This document shows positions 52,446-61,851 of a stretch of DNA of 64,000 bases, one piece after another; the first letter of the stretch is position 1, and each line of letters opens with the position of its first letter. The position numbers and the translations under genes were made by a program. The notes under the pieces are model-generated. The model saw only the letters and a list, made by a program, of their open reading frames with translations, searched no databases and was not told the origin of the DNA. The stretch is from Paracoccus alkanivorans. Its GTDB lineage: Bacteria > Pseudomonadota > Alphaproteobacteria > Rhodobacterales > Rhodobacteraceae. The stretch is from assembly GCF_003697785.1 (NCBI RefSeq), contig NZ_QOKZ01000005.1, positions 124,001 through 188,000 on the forward strand, written 5' to 3'.

Positions 52446-52952
52446 ATGAGCAAGCCGAACGAAAATCGCCTCAACGAAGCCTTGATCGCGTTGCGCCGCA
52501 TCCTGCGCGCGACCGAGCTTTACGAGCGTGAACTTGCCCAGGCCGCCCGGCTGACACCGGCCAAACTGCGTGTATTGCAAATTCTTGCCAGCCGCGAAGG
52601 CGGCAGCGCCACCCCTACGGCATTGGCCAATCAGATGGGCGTCAGCCAGGCAACGGTGACAGCGCTGGTCGATCAGTTGCAAAAACGCGAGATGGTCAGC
52701 CGCCAGCGATCCAGCATGGACCGGCGGCAGACCAATGTCGTCATCGCGGAAGCGGGCACAGAAGCGCTGAAAAACGCGCCAAGTGCCCTGCAACAGCATT
52801 TCGTCAGGAATTTCGAGAAGCTCGAGAACTGGGAGCAGCAAATGGTCCTAGCGGTCCTGGAACGCGTCGCGGCTATGCTGAATGCCGGAGAGATTGAGGC
52901 ATCGCCAGTGCTGACCATCGGCGATATCCGCAAGGACCGCGATCGCCTTTGA
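52446..52952 (+). CDS. ectR: MarR-family regulator of the ectoine operon (EctR-like)
   Basis: MarR-type winged-helix protein of 168 residues. Helical N terminus, ATPTALANQMGVSQATVTALVDQLQKREMVSRQRSSMDRRQ is the DNA-binding region, and C-terminal helices form the dimer. A divergent MarR gene next to ectABC is the normal EctR position; EctR represses the operon. ATG at 52446 (MSKPNENRL) is preferred; the frame to 52410 adds 12 atypical residues. Confidence 0.88.
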   Translation: MSKPNENRLNEALIALRRILRATELYERELAQAARLTPAKLRVLQILASREGGSATPTALANQMGVSQATVTALVDQLQKREMVSRQRSSMDRRQTNVVIAEAGTEALKNAPSALQQHFVRNFEKLENWEQQMVLAVLERVAAMLNAGEIEASPVLTIGDIRKDRDRL

Positions 52953-53024
52953 CTACGGCAATGTATCGAACGATTTCGGCCGCCTGGCTTTCGCCGCGCA
53001 GCGTCCGGCGGCATTGCCGGGGTC

Positions 53025-56000
53025 TCAGGCGACCAAGGCTTCGGCGCGCTGCAGATCGACGCTGACAAGCTGGCTGACGCCCTGTTCGACCATAGTCACA
53101 CCGAACAACCGGTCCATCCGCGCCATGGTGACCGCGTGGTGGGTAATGATCAGGAAACGCGTCTCGGTGCGCCGCGTCATCTCGTCAAGCAGATCGCAGA
53201 AGCGGCTGACATTGGCATCGTCCAGCGGCGCGTCAACCTCGTCCAACACGCAGATCGGCGCGGGATTGGCCAGGAACACAGCGAAGATCAGCGCAAGCGC
53301 CGTCAGTGTCTGCTCGCCCCCGGACAGCAGGCTGAGCGTGGACAGTTTCTTGCCCGGCGGCTGGCACATGATCTCCAGCCCGGCCTCCAGCGGATCGTCG
53401 GATTCGACCAGCACCAAGCGTGCCTCGCCGCCCCCGAACAAGGTGGTGAAAAGCGTCGAGAAATTGGCATTCACCGTGTCGAAAGCCGCCAGCAGCCGCT
53501 CGCGCCCCTCGCGGTTAAGGCTGCCGATCCCGGCGCGCAGCTTGCGGATCGCCTCTTCCAGATCCGCCTTCTCGGCAGCCAGCCGGTCGCGCTCTTCCTC
53601 CAGTTCGCGCTTGTCCTCGTCGGCGCGCAGATTGACCGCGCCCAAGGCATCGCGCTGTGCGCGCAACCGTGCGATCCGATCCTCCAGCGCGGCAGCGGGG
53701 GTCTCGGTATCGGCTTCCTCCAGACTGTCGCACAGCGCCTGCGGCGTCGATTCGGTTTCCTCGAAGATCCGCGTCCGGGCCACGGCCTCGCTGTCCCGCG
53801 CCGCCTCCGCCCGTGCCTCACGCGCGGCCCGCGTCTCGCGCGCCTCCGAGGCCATGCGCTCGGCATCGCGCTCGGCGTGGGCGGCGGCGCGGGCTGCGTC
53901 ATCGGCAGCCGACAGCGCGTTGCGGGCACGGGAAAGCCGGTCCTCGGCCTGCGCCTCTCGCTCGCTCAGACTGTCGCGTTTCTCAGCCAGAACAGCGGGT
54001 TGCGCCTCTGCCTGCTGCAATTCCCCGGCGGCGGCCTCGCGGCGGCTGGCCAGCTCAGCGGCCCGCGTGCCCGCCTGCTGAAGCCGCAGCTTCCAGCCCG
54101 ATTCCTCCTTGGCGATTTCCTGCAGGCGTTTCTGCCGGGCGTTCCCCTCGCGGCGCAATTCATCCAGAGCGGCCCGGCGGGTCATGGTCGCGATTCGCGC
54201 CGCCTCGACCCCGGTGCGAGCATTCTCGACTGCCTGCGCGGCATCGCCGCGATCCGGCAGATCGGCCAGAGCCCGCTCGGCCTGGGCCAGTCGGGTCCGG
54301 GCGTCCGAGGCATCTGCCCGGTGCCGGGTCAACTCACCCCGCGCCGATTCCACACGGCTGTTCGCCATCGCCAGATCGGATTCCGCACGGGTCGCGGCCC
54401 GCGCCGCATCCGACAAGAGCCGTTCGGCCTCGCGCCGCCCGTCGCGGGCGGATTTCTCCTGCATGGAGGCATCGTTCAGCCGCGCCTTGGCCTCGTCATG
54501 GGCGACAGTAGCCGCATCCGCTCGTGCCTGCGCTTCTTCAACTTGCGCGATTATCTCGTTGAGTTGGTTGACCTTTTGTAGATGCAGCGCAGCGGAGGAG
54601 GATGCCTCGCCCGCCATCACCCGCATCCCGTCCCACCGGAACAGATCGCCCTCGGGTGTCACCAGCCGCTGGCCGGGCAGCAAGCCCGCCTGCATCGCCG
54701 CCCCGGTTTCCGTATCCGCGACCAGCCCGACCTGAGACAAGCGCCGCGCCAGCACTTCGGGACCGGTGACATGCCGCGCCAGAGGCTCCGCCCCTTCGGG
54801 CAAGGGCTGCGGCGAATCCCAACCGGGCAGATCGTGCCAACCCGTCTCCCCGTCCTCGGCCAGCCCGGCCCGTAGATCGTCGCCCAGGGCGGCACCGAAG
54901 GCGACCTCGTAACCCTTGGCCACCTGCACCCGGTCAAGGATCGCCTTGCCATCCGACTGCCCCCGCTCAACCAGCCGTTTGAGCGCCGCCATTTCGGCGG
55001 CCAAAGCGCCCGCCTCGCCCTCGGCCTCCGACCGGGCGGCGCGGGCAGAGGCTTCGGCTGCTTCGGCTTCGGCGCGGGCGGCTTCCGCACCGCCCAAAGC
55101 CTCCTCGGCAGCCTCGGCCCGGTCGCGCGCGGCGTCTTGCGCTTCTTCGGCGGCCCGCAATGCCTCTTCGGCAGCGATCCCGGCCTGAGCGGCCCGGTTA
55201 GCATTCTCGTCGGCCTCGGCGGCGGCGCGTTCCGCACGCGCCAGCATATCGCGCAAATCCGAGACCAGCCGCTCGGCGGATTGATGGCGGGCGGCAAGCC
55301 GCGCCGATTCGTCGGTCAGTTCGGCCAGCCGCGCCTCGACCTCGCGTAGCGCCTCGGCGGCCTCATCCGCCGCAGCGGCCGCCGCGTCCACGCGCTCGTC
55401 ATGGCCCTGCCCCGATTTCTCCAACTCGGTCTTTTCCCAGGTCAGACGCTCCACTACCTCGCCCGCATCGCGGTTCAGTGCTTCCTCGCGTTCGATATCC
55501 CGGTCAAGCTGCGCGATCCGGGCGGCCAGCGCCGAAACCTGCTCGGCAGCCCGCGCCTCGGCCTCGTCCAGCGCCTCGCGCTCCACGGTCAGGCGCGACA
55601 GGATCGCCGCCGCCACCTGCTCTTCCTCGCGCAAGGGGGGCAGCGCCTCATCTGCGGCCTCTCGCCGCTCTGCGGCCTGGCGCGATGCCGCCTCGGCCTC
55701 AGCCGCAGCCTTGACCGCCGCCGCAAGGGCCTCGGTCGCCGCCAGCCGCGCCTCTTCCGCCTCGGACCAGCGGCGATAGAGCAGCAGCCCCTCGGCCAGT
55801 CGCAAGGCCGCCCCGATCTCGCGATATTTCGCCGCCGCCCGCGCCTGCCGGGCAAGGCTGGCCGCCTGCGTGGACAACTGATCCAGCGTGTCGTCCACGC
55901 GGGTCAGGTTGTTCTCGGCCCCGTTCAGCTTCAGCTCTGCCTCGTGCCGGCGCTGATAGAGCCCCGAGATCCCCGCCGCCTCCTCAAGGATCCGACGGCG

Positions 56001-56477
56001 GCTTTTGGGCTTGGCGTTGATCAGCTCGCTGATCTGCCCCTGCCGCACCAGCGCCGGGGAATGCGCGCCGGTCGAGGCATCGGCGAACAGCATCTGCACA
56101 TCGCGCGCCCGCACATCCTTGCCCGCGATCTTGTAGGCGGAACCGGCATCGCGGGTGATCCGGCGCACGATGTCGAAATGATCCTCGTCATTGAAACCCG
56201 CCGGCGCCAGCCGGTCCCGGTTATCGAGGGTCAGCGTGACCTCGGCATGCCCTTTGGCGGAACGCCGCGAGGTGCCGGCAAAGATCACATCCTCCATCCC
56301 CTCGCCGCGCATCGCGGTCGGGCGGTTCTCGCCCATGACCCAACGCAATGCCTCAAGCAGGTTCGACTTGCCACAGCCATTGGGACCGACAACACCGGTC
56401 AGCCCCTCGCGGATGACCAGGTCGGTCGGGTCCACGAAGCTCTTGAAGCCGTTGAGACGAAGGCGGTCGAAGCGCAA
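53025..56477 (-). CDS. smc: Chromosome segregation protein SMC
   Basis: SMC protein of 1150 residues. The N-terminal head has MRFDRLRLNGFKSF and Walker A GPNGCGKSNLLEALRWVMG. Two long coiled coils flank a hinge around residues 500-640. The C-terminal head has the signature LSGGEQTLTALALIF and Walker B CVLDEVDAPLDD. The coiled coils are rich in Ala, Glu and Arg. Length is normal for alphaproteobacteria. The antisense strand shows long open frames, an effect of the coiled-coil composition. scpA and scpB are not in this window. Confidence 0.97.
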   Translation of the reverse strand: MRFDRLRLNGFKSFVDPTDLVIREGLTGVVGPNGCGKSNLLEALRWVMGENRPTAMRGEGMEDVIFAGTSRRSAKGHAEVTLTLDNRDRLAPAGFNDEDHFDIVRRITRDAGSAYKIAGKDVRARDVQMLFADASTGAHSPALVRQGQISELINAKPKSRRRILEEAAGISGLYQRRHEAELKLNGAENNLTRVDDTLDQLSTQAASLARQARAAAKYREIGAALRLAEGLLLYRRWSEAEEARLAATEALAAAVKAAAEAEAASRQAAERREAADEALPPLREEEQVAAAILSRLTVEREALDEAEARAAEQVSALAARIAQLDRDIEREEALNRDAGEVVERLTWEKTELEKSGQGHDERVDAAAAAADEAAEALREVEARLAELTDESARLAARHQSAERLVSDLRDMLARAERAAAEADENANRAAQAGIAAEEALRAAEEAQDAARDRAEAAEEALGGAEAARAEAEAAEASARAARSEAEGEAGALAAEMAALKRLVERGQSDGKAILDRVQVAKGYEVAFGAALGDDLRAGLAEDGETGWHDLPGWDSPQPLPEGAEPLARHVTGPEVLARRLSQVGLVADTETGAAMQAGLLPGQRLVTPEGDLFRWDGMRVMAGEASSSAALHLQKVNQLNEIIAQVEEAQARADAATVAHDEAKARLNDASMQEKSARDGRREAERLLSDAARAATRAESDLAMANSRVESARGELTRHRADASDARTRLAQAERALADLPDRGDAAQAVENARTGVEAARIATMTRRAALDELRREGNARQKRLQEIAKEESGWKLRLQQAGTRAAELASRREAAAGELQQAEAQPAVLAEKRDSLSEREAQAEDRLSRARNALSAADDAARAAAHAERDAERMASEARETRAAREARAEAARDSEAVARTRIFEETESTPQALCDSLEEADTETPAAALEDRIARLRAQRDALGAVNLRADEDKRELEEERDRLAAEKADLEEAIRKLRAGIGSLNREGRERLLAAFDTVNANFSTLFTTLFGGGEARLVLVESDDPLEAGLEIMCQPPGKKLSTLSLLSGGEQTLTALALIFAVFLANPAPICVLDEVDAPLDDANVSRFCDLLDEMTRRTETRFLIITHHAVTMARMDRLFGVTMVEQGVSQLVSVDLQRAEALVA

Positions 56478-56677
56478 AGGTCGGCCTTTCCAGAATCAGA
56501 GTTATAGAGGATTGTTGCCGCGAGACCGCTACAAGTCAACACGAACCCCAAGATATGGACGAATATACCATTTTATCCACAAGATGCGTGCAAGCCGCCC
56601 CCGGCATGAAACAGCATATTCGTATATGACGCAAAGCCGTCTGGCACAGGTCGCATCGCTCGGCTAGCCTGCCTTTC

Positions 56678-57058
56678 ATGATCAGCACATTGGCCATCAT
56701 CCTGTCGTTTCAACTGATTGGCGAGGTTATCTCGCGCGCGCTCACCCTCCCCCTGCCGGGGCCGGTCGTGGGGCTGATCCTGCTGGTCCTGACCTGCATC
56801 CTGCGCCCCTCTGTCGCCGCCCATATCCGGGGCACGACGCTTGGGCTGCTGCAACACCTGTCGCTGTTCTTCGTGCCCGCCGGGGTGGGCATCGTGGCGC
56901 ATCGCGACCTGCTGCGCGAGGATGGCGTGGCGCTGATGCTGGCGCTGATCGGCTCGACGGTGCTGGCGATCGCGGTCGGGGCATGGGTTTTCGCGGCGGT
57001 GGCACGCTGGACCGGCTCGACCGATCCCGAGGCACAGAAAGGTCCGAACGATGCGTGA
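56678..57058 (+). CDS. lrgA: CidA/LrgA-family holin-like membrane protein
   Basis: Membrane protein of 126 residues with four helices. FQLIGEVISRALTLPLPGPVVGLILL and LSLFFVPAGVGIVAH are the LrgA/CidA signature segments. It overlaps lrgB by 8 bases. LrgAB systems influence murein hydrolase activity or export of small metabolites such as pyruvate or glycolate. The ATG has no strong ribosome binding site. Confidence 0.9.
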   Translation: MISTLAIILSFQLIGEVISRALTLPLPGPVVGLILLVLTCILRPSVAAHIRGTTLGLLQHLSLFFVPAGVGIVAHRDLLREDGVALMLALIGSTVLAIAVGAWVFAAVARWTGSTDPEAQKGPNDA

Positions 57059-57770
57059 TCCGCTTCTGATCTGGTCCTACCTGGCGCAGGGGCCGCTCCT
57101 GTGGCTGACGGCGACCCTGGTCGCCTATCTGGCGGGGGATGCCTGTTTCCGGGCCACGGGGCGGCAAAGCTGGGCGAACCCGGTGCTGATCGCGGTGATC
57201 CTGCTGGCGCTGCTGCTATGGCTGACAGGCACCGATTACGCGACCTATTTCGAGGGTGCGCAATTCGTCCATTTCATGCTCGGCCCCGCAACCGTCGCTC
57301 TGGCACTGCCGCTTTACGACAACCTGCCCCGCGTCAGGAAAGCCGCCCTGCCGATGCTGGCCGCCCTGCTCGCGGGTTCGGCCACAGCCGTCGTCTCAGC
57401 CCTTCTCATCGCCCGCGCCTTCGGCATCAGCGGCCCGGTTCTCGCATCTCTGGCACCGAAATCCACCACCGCGCCGGTCGCCATCGGCATCGCCGAGCGT
57501 ATCGGCGGCCAGCCCACCCTGACCGCGGCACTGGTGCTGCTGACCGGCATATTCGGCGCCATCATCGTCACGCCGCTGCTCAATGCCCTGAAGATCCGCG
57601 ACTGGCGGGCGCGCGGTTTCTCGGTCGGAGTCGCCGCCCATGGAATCGGCACCGCCCGCGCGTTCCAGGTCAATGAAACCGCCGGAGCATTCTCCGGCAT
57701 CGGCATGGGGCTGAACGCGGTCCTGACCGCCATCATCGCGCCACTGGCGCTGCGCCTGTTTGGCGGTTAA
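57051..57770 (+). CDS. lrgB: LrgB-family membrane protein
   Basis: Membrane protein of 239 residues with about seven helices. YFEGAQFVHFMLGPATVALALPLYDN, SLAPKSTTAPVAIGI and AAHGIGTARAFQVNETAGAFSGIGMGLN are the LrgB family segments. It is translated with lrgA and partners it. A perfect 21-bp hairpin follows 8 bases after the stop. Confidence 0.92.
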   Translation: MRDPLLIWSYLAQGPLLWLTATLVAYLAGDACFRATGRQSWANPVLIAVILLALLLWLTGTDYATYFEGAQFVHFMLGPATVALALPLYDNLPRVRKAALPMLAALLAGSATAVVSALLIARAFGISGPVLASLAPKSTTAPVAIGIAERIGGQPTLTAALVLLTGIFGAIIVTPLLNALKIRDWRARGFSVGVAAHGIGTARAFQVNETAGAFSGIGMGLNAVLTAIIAPLALRLFGG

Positions 57771-57777
57771 GTCTTTC

Positions 57778-57827
57778 AGGTATTTGAACAAAGAAGAAAT
57801 ATCCGCTTCTTCTTTGTTCAAATACCT
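57778..57827. repeat. Dispersed repeat copy 3: perfect 21-bp hairpin
   Basis: The arms (57778-57798 and 57807-57827) are perfect inverted copies of the 21-base core; each arm reads TTCTTCTTTGT-TC-AAATACCT on one strand. The loop is 8 bases. It lies between the convergent lrgB and moaB stops and may terminate or stabilise both transcripts. The core recurs as single copies at 13915 and 29217. Confidence 0.88.
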
Positions 57828-57850
57828 ATCCAAAGCCCGCAGCCGGGAAT

Positions 57851-58393
57851 TCACTTGCCCTTGGGGCGGAACGCCTCGATCCGCGCCGGGTCCGTCTCGA
57901 TCCGAGCGGCGCCGATCAGGTCGAGGCAATAAGGCACGGCGGCGAAAACCGCATCGAGGCAGGTGGCGATGGCCGAGGGTTTGCCGGGAATCGTGATGAT
58001 CAGCGAGGCGCCGCGGATCACCGCCGTCTGGCGCGACAGGATCGCGGTGGGCACTTCGGCCAGCGAGGCGCGGCGCATTTCCTCGCCGAATCCCGGCAGC
58101 TCCTTTTCGGCCACATCGGATACCGCCTCGGGCGTCAGGTCGCGCGGGGCGGGGCCGGTGCCACCGGTCACCAGAATCAGGTCGGCACCGCCATCGGCCA
58201 GTTCGCGCAGCTTGGCGGCCACGATGTCGCGGCCGTCGGGGATGATGTGGCGATCGATCCGGACCGGCGAGGTCACAACCCCGCGCAGCCATTCCTCAGC
58301 ACCCGGACCACCCTTGTCCTCGTATTCGCCACGCGACGCACGGTCGCTGACCGTGACAATCGCGATTCGGGCGGTCAGGCGCTGTTCACTCAT
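57851..58393 (-). CDS. moaB: Molybdopterin adenylyltransferase MoaB/MogA
   Basis: Molybdenum cofactor protein of 180 residues. [18 protein letters not shown] and [20 protein letters not shown] are the MoaB/MogA signature segments (SD and GGTGP Asp residues), with IPGKPSA near the end. It adenylates molybdopterin before metal insertion. It overlaps the argG stop (ATGA); no other mo- gene is nearby. Confidence 0.9.
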   Translation of the reverse strand: MSEQRLTARIAIVTVSDRASRGEYEDKGGPGAEEWLRGVVTSPVRIDRHIIPDGRDIVAAKLRELADGGADLILVTGGTGPAPRDLTPEAVSDVAEKELPGFGEEMRRASLAEVPTAILSRQTAVIRGASLIITIPGKPSAIATCLDAVFAAVPYCLDLIGAARIETDPARIEAFRPKGK

Positions 58394-59619
58394 GGCTTGA
58401 TCCGGGCGTTGCGGTTGCCAATCAGTTTCAGGCGCAGCGCGTTCAGGCGGATGAAGCCCGCCGCGTCCTTCTGGTCATAGGCGCCGGCATCATCCTCGAA
58501 GGTCACATGCGCTTCGGAGTAAAGCGAATGCTCCGAGTGACGGGCGACCGTCCGGGCAAGACCCTTGTAGAGCTTGAGCCGCACCGTCCCGGTGACATGC
58601 TCCTGCGACTTGTCGATCAGCGCCTGCAGCATCTCGCGCTCAGGCGAGAACCAGAAGCCGTTATAGATCAGCTCGGCATATTGCGGCATGATCTGGTCCT
58701 TGAGATGCCCCGCGCCGCGATCCAGCGTGATCTGCTCGATGCCGCGATGGGCTTCCAGCAGGATGGTGCCGCCAGGGGTCTCGTAGACGCCGCGTGATTT
58801 CATCCCGACAAAGCGGTTCTCGACCAGATCGAGGCGGCCGATGCCATGCCTGCGCCCGTATTCGTTCAACGCGGTCAGCACCGTGGCCGCGGACATCGCC
58901 TCGCCATTGATCGCGACCGGATCGCCCTTCTCAAAGGTGATCTCGATGAATTCCGGCTGATCGGGCGCATCCTCGGGGTGAACCGTGCGCTGGTAGACGT
59001 AATCGGGCGCCTCCTCGCCCGGATCCTCCAGCACCTTCCCCTCGGACGACGTATGCAACAGGTTCGCGTCGACACTGAACGGCGCCTCGCCACGCTTGTC
59101 CTTGGCGATGGGAATCTGGTTCGCCTCGGCGAATTCCAGTAGCCTGGTGCGCGAAGTCAGGTCCCATTCCCGCCACGGCGCGATCACCTTGATCGCCGGA
59201 TCCAGCGCATAGGCTGCGATCTCGAAGCGAACCTGGTCGTTGCCCTTGCCGGTCGCGCCATGGGCGATGGCATCGGCCCCGTGCTCCTGCGCGATCTCGA
59301 CCAGCCGCTTGGAGATCAGCGGGCGGGCGATCGAGGTGCCCAGCAGGTAGCAGCCCTCGTAGACCGCATTGGCGCGGAACATCGGAAAGACGAAATCGCG
59401 CACGAATTCCTCGCGCAGATCCTCGATATGGATGTTCTCGGGCCTGATGCCCAGCATCTCGGCCTTCTTGCGGGCGGGGTCGAGCTCCTCTCCCTGCCCC
59501 AGATCGGCGGTGAAGGTGATGACCTCGCAGCCATATTCGGTCTGCAGCCATTTCAGGATGATCGAGGTGTCGAGCCCGCCCGAATAGGCAAGGACGACTT
59601 TCTTCGGCGCGTCGGACAT
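58390..59619 (-). CDS. argG: Argininosuccinate synthase
   Basis: Joins citrulline and aspartate with ATP, 409 residues. The P-loop-like [32 protein letters not shown] and the C-terminal [13 protein letters not shown] are typical. AAAGG lies about 9 bases before the ATG. With argD/argF and argH elsewhere in the window the final arginine steps are covered. Confidence 0.96.
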   Translation of the reverse strand: MSDAPKKVVLAYSGGLDTSIILKWLQTEYGCEVITFTADLGQGEELDPARKKAEMLGIRPENIHIEDLREEFVRDFVFPMFRANAVYEGCYLLGTSIARPLISKRLVEIAQEHGADAIAHGATGKGNDQVRFEIAAYALDPAIKVIAPWREWDLTSRTRLLEFAEANQIPIAKDKRGEAPFSVDANLLHTSSEGKVLEDPGEEAPDYVYQRTVHPEDAPDQPEFIEITFEKGDPVAINGEAMSAATVLTALNEYGRRHGIGRLDLVENRFVGMKSRGVYETPGGTILLEAHRGIEQITLDRGAGHLKDQIMPQYAELIYNGFWFSPEREMLQALIDKSQEHVTGTVRLKLYKGLARTVARHSEHSLYSEAHVTFEDDAGAYDQKDAAGFIRLNALRLKLIGNRNARIKP

Positions 59620-59719
59620 GTGTCTAAACCTTTAAAGATCCCGGTCACGGAATAGAGGGATTTGTTAGTCATCTCAAGGCAGGCTCGGCAGAAAGAATTA
59701 TCCTGCCGTCCGAGGCATC

Positions 59720-60469
59720 ATGCTCGCGTTCCGAATCGTTAACCACTCCATCCGGCAGATCATCTGCGATGTCCCGGTTATGCTGCGGCTTCTATGGGCA
59801 CCGGTGGGCCTGCATGTGCTGGCGGTCTACATCTTGTTCAATGCCGGAGAACGGCAGTTGCTGCTACGCGAATTCGGTGATCCGTTTCCGCCCGAGACTG
59901 CATCACGCGAAGTTCTCCTGCTGCTGCTCTTTTTCCTGCTTGTGATGTGGCTGGCTGTATCCTTTCACCGTTTCATCCTCCGGGAGGAGGAACCTTCCGT
60001 AGTCCCCGCACTCAGCCATGAAACCCGCAGCTATCTGGCACGAAGTATTCTGATCGTTGTCATGGCCATATTGCTGGTGATCCCGGTGGCGATCTCCGGA
60101 GCCATCATTGCGGGAATCGCCGAAACCTCCCTTGGGCCCCATCCGGTTGTCTCCTTTCTGGTGATCACTGCTCCGATACTTCTGGTGGAACCCGTCATTC
60201 TGCGCTGGTCCGCAGGTCTGCCGGGTATCGCGCTCGGAGAGGAAAACGCGTTCAAAAAGGGCGAGGCCAGCCTCGCGGGGCATTACTGGCTGCTTCTTTG
60301 GGTCACGGTCATCGTCTCCGTGATCGGATATATCGTGCATCTTCTCGTGGTGCTGCCCGGCCTGCCCGTTCTGTATTACATTGCCTCGAACTGGTTCAGC
60401 ACCCTGCTGAACCTGTCCGTTCTGACCACCCTCTGGGGATATTTCGTGGAAGGGCGCGAATTGCACTGA
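59720..60469 (+). CDS. Orphan six-helix membrane protein
   Basis: Protein of 249 residues with about six predicted membrane helices (for example LWAPVGLHVLAVYILF, EVLLLLLFFLLVMWLAVSF, ILIVVMAILLVIPVAISGAIIAG). I do not recognise a family beyond a general resemblance to integral membrane proteins of the DUF975/GlpM-like kind. It is divergent from argG and 38 bases before ilvA, with which it may be co-transcribed. A conserved loop EEPSVVPALSHETRSYL lies between helices two and three. Confidence 0.65.
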   Translation: MLAFRIVNHSIRQIICDVPVMLRLLWAPVGLHVLAVYILFNAGERQLLLREFGDPFPPETASREVLLLLLFFLLVMWLAVSFHRFILREEEPSVVPALSHETRSYLARSILIVVMAILLVIPVAISGAIIAGIAETSLGPHPVVSFLVITAPILLVEPVILRWSAGLPGIALGEENAFKKGEASLAGHYWLLLWVTVIVSVIGYIVHLLVVLPGLPVLYYIASNWFSTLLNLSVLTTLWGYFVEGRELH

Positions 60470-60507
60470 CCCTTGCCAAACCCACGCTTTCGCGGCATGG
60501 GGCGGGC

Positions 60508-61755
60508 ATGGAAAACTTTGTCGCCTCCGTCCGCCAGGCCGAGGCCGCGCTTCGCGACCTGTTCGAGCCTACGCCGCTACAACGCAATGACCACCTGTCG
60601 GCGAAATACGATGCCGATATCTGGCTCAAGCGCGAGGACTTAACCCCCGTTCGCAGCTACAAGCTGCGCGGTGCCTTCAACGCGATGCGCAAGCTCGTCG
60701 GCAGCAAGCCCGGCAGCAACGCGCATTTCGTCTGCGCGAGCGCCGGCAATCATGCACAGGGCGTTGCCTTTGCCTGCCGCCATTTCGGCGCGAAGGGAAC
60801 GATCTTCATGCCGGTCACGACGCCGAAGCAGAAGATCGACAAGACCCAGATCTTCGGAGGCGACGCCGTCGAGATCGTCCTGACCGGCGATTACTTCGAC
60901 CAGACTCTGGCGGCCTCGCAGGCTTTTGCGCGCGAGCAGCAGGCGCAATTCCTGTCACCCTTCGATGCCCCGGATATCATCGAGGGACAGGCGACGGTCG
61001 GACTGGAGATGCTGGAGCAACTGGGCCGCGCGCCCGATCTGGTGGTTCTGCCGGTCGGTGGCGGCGGGCTGTCGGCGGGTGTGACCCGCTATCTCGGCGA
61101 GACCGCACCCGAGACCCGCTTTGCTTTCGCCGAGCCATTGGGCGGGGCCAGCCTGCAAGCCGCCCTGCAGGCCGGAGCGCCCGTGGCACTGCCTGCCATC
61201 GACAGTTTTGTGGATGGCGCCGCCGTTGCCCGGATCGGCGCCCTGCCCTTCGAAAGCCTGTCGCGTTTCGAGGTCTCGGACGTCCATCTCGCGCCCGAGG
61301 ACCGTATCTGCCGCACCATGCTGGAAATGCTGAATACCGAGGGCATCGTTCTTGAGCCCGCCGGGGCGTTGGCCGTCGACGTGCTGGATGATCTGGGCGA
61401 TCTGACCGGCAAGACCGTGATCTGCGTCTGTTCGGGCGGAAATTTCGATTTCGAGCGCCTTCCCGAAGTCAAGGAACGTGCGCAGCGTTTTGCGGGCGTC
61501 AAGAAATATTTCGTTCTCAGGATGCCGCAACGCCCCGGAGCGCTTCGCGATTTCCTGCAACTCCTGGGACCGAATGATGATATTTCGCGTTTCGAATATC
61601 TCAAGAAATCGGCGCGCAATTTCGGCTCGGTCCTGATCGGAATCGAGACGACGGACCCGGACAGCCTGACCCAACTGACCGAGCGGCTTGACCGGTCGGG
61701 TTTTGCCTATCGCGACATAACCGGCGACGAGATACTCTCGGAACTTTTGGTCTAG
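60508..61755 (+). CDS. ilvA: Threonine dehydratase (biosynthetic, one ACT domain)
   Basis: PLP enzyme of 415 residues deaminating threonine to 2-oxobutyrate, first step of isoleucine synthesis. The PLP lysine is near residue 52 in VRSYKLRGAF; ASAGNHAQGVAFACRHF and PVGGGGLSAGVTRYL follow. The C-terminal ACT-like segment (VLRMPQRPGALRDFLQLLG) is single, so allosteric control by isoleucine may differ from the two-ACT form. ATG at 60508 follows GGGGCGGGC. The frame before it to 60298 lies inside the membrane-protein gene. Confidence 0.93.
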   Translation: MENFVASVRQAEAALRDLFEPTPLQRNDHLSAKYDADIWLKREDLTPVRSYKLRGAFNAMRKLVGSKPGSNAHFVCASAGNHAQGVAFACRHFGAKGTIFMPVTTPKQKIDKTQIFGGDAVEIVLTGDYFDQTLAASQAFAREQQAQFLSPFDAPDIIEGQATVGLEMLEQLGRAPDLVVLPVGGGGLSAGVTRYLGETAPETRFAFAEPLGGASLQAALQAGAPVALPAIDSFVDGAAVARIGALPFESLSRFEVSDVHLAPEDRICRTMLEMLNTEGIVLEPAGALAVDVLDDLGDLTGKTVICVCSGGNFDFERLPEVKERAQRFAGVKKYFVLRMPQRPGALRDFLQLLGPNDDISRFEYLKKSARNFGSVLIGIETTDPDSLTQLTERLDRSGFAYRDITGDEILSELLV

Positions 61756-61851
61756 GCATCGCGGCCTGCAAATGGGTGAACGATAAAACTGTCACGATTC
61801 CGGTAATTTGGGTTCATGGGCTGTTTACGCGGACAGTGCTAGCCCTTTGTC

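Noticed and set aside
53014-56507. Long open reading frames on the plus strand opposite smc (for example 53014-54081, 53136-54581 and 55401-56507)
   Set aside because: They are antisense to a well-supported smc; high GC and repetitive Ala/Glu/Arg codons in coiled coils leave the opposite frames open. Products show no family features.
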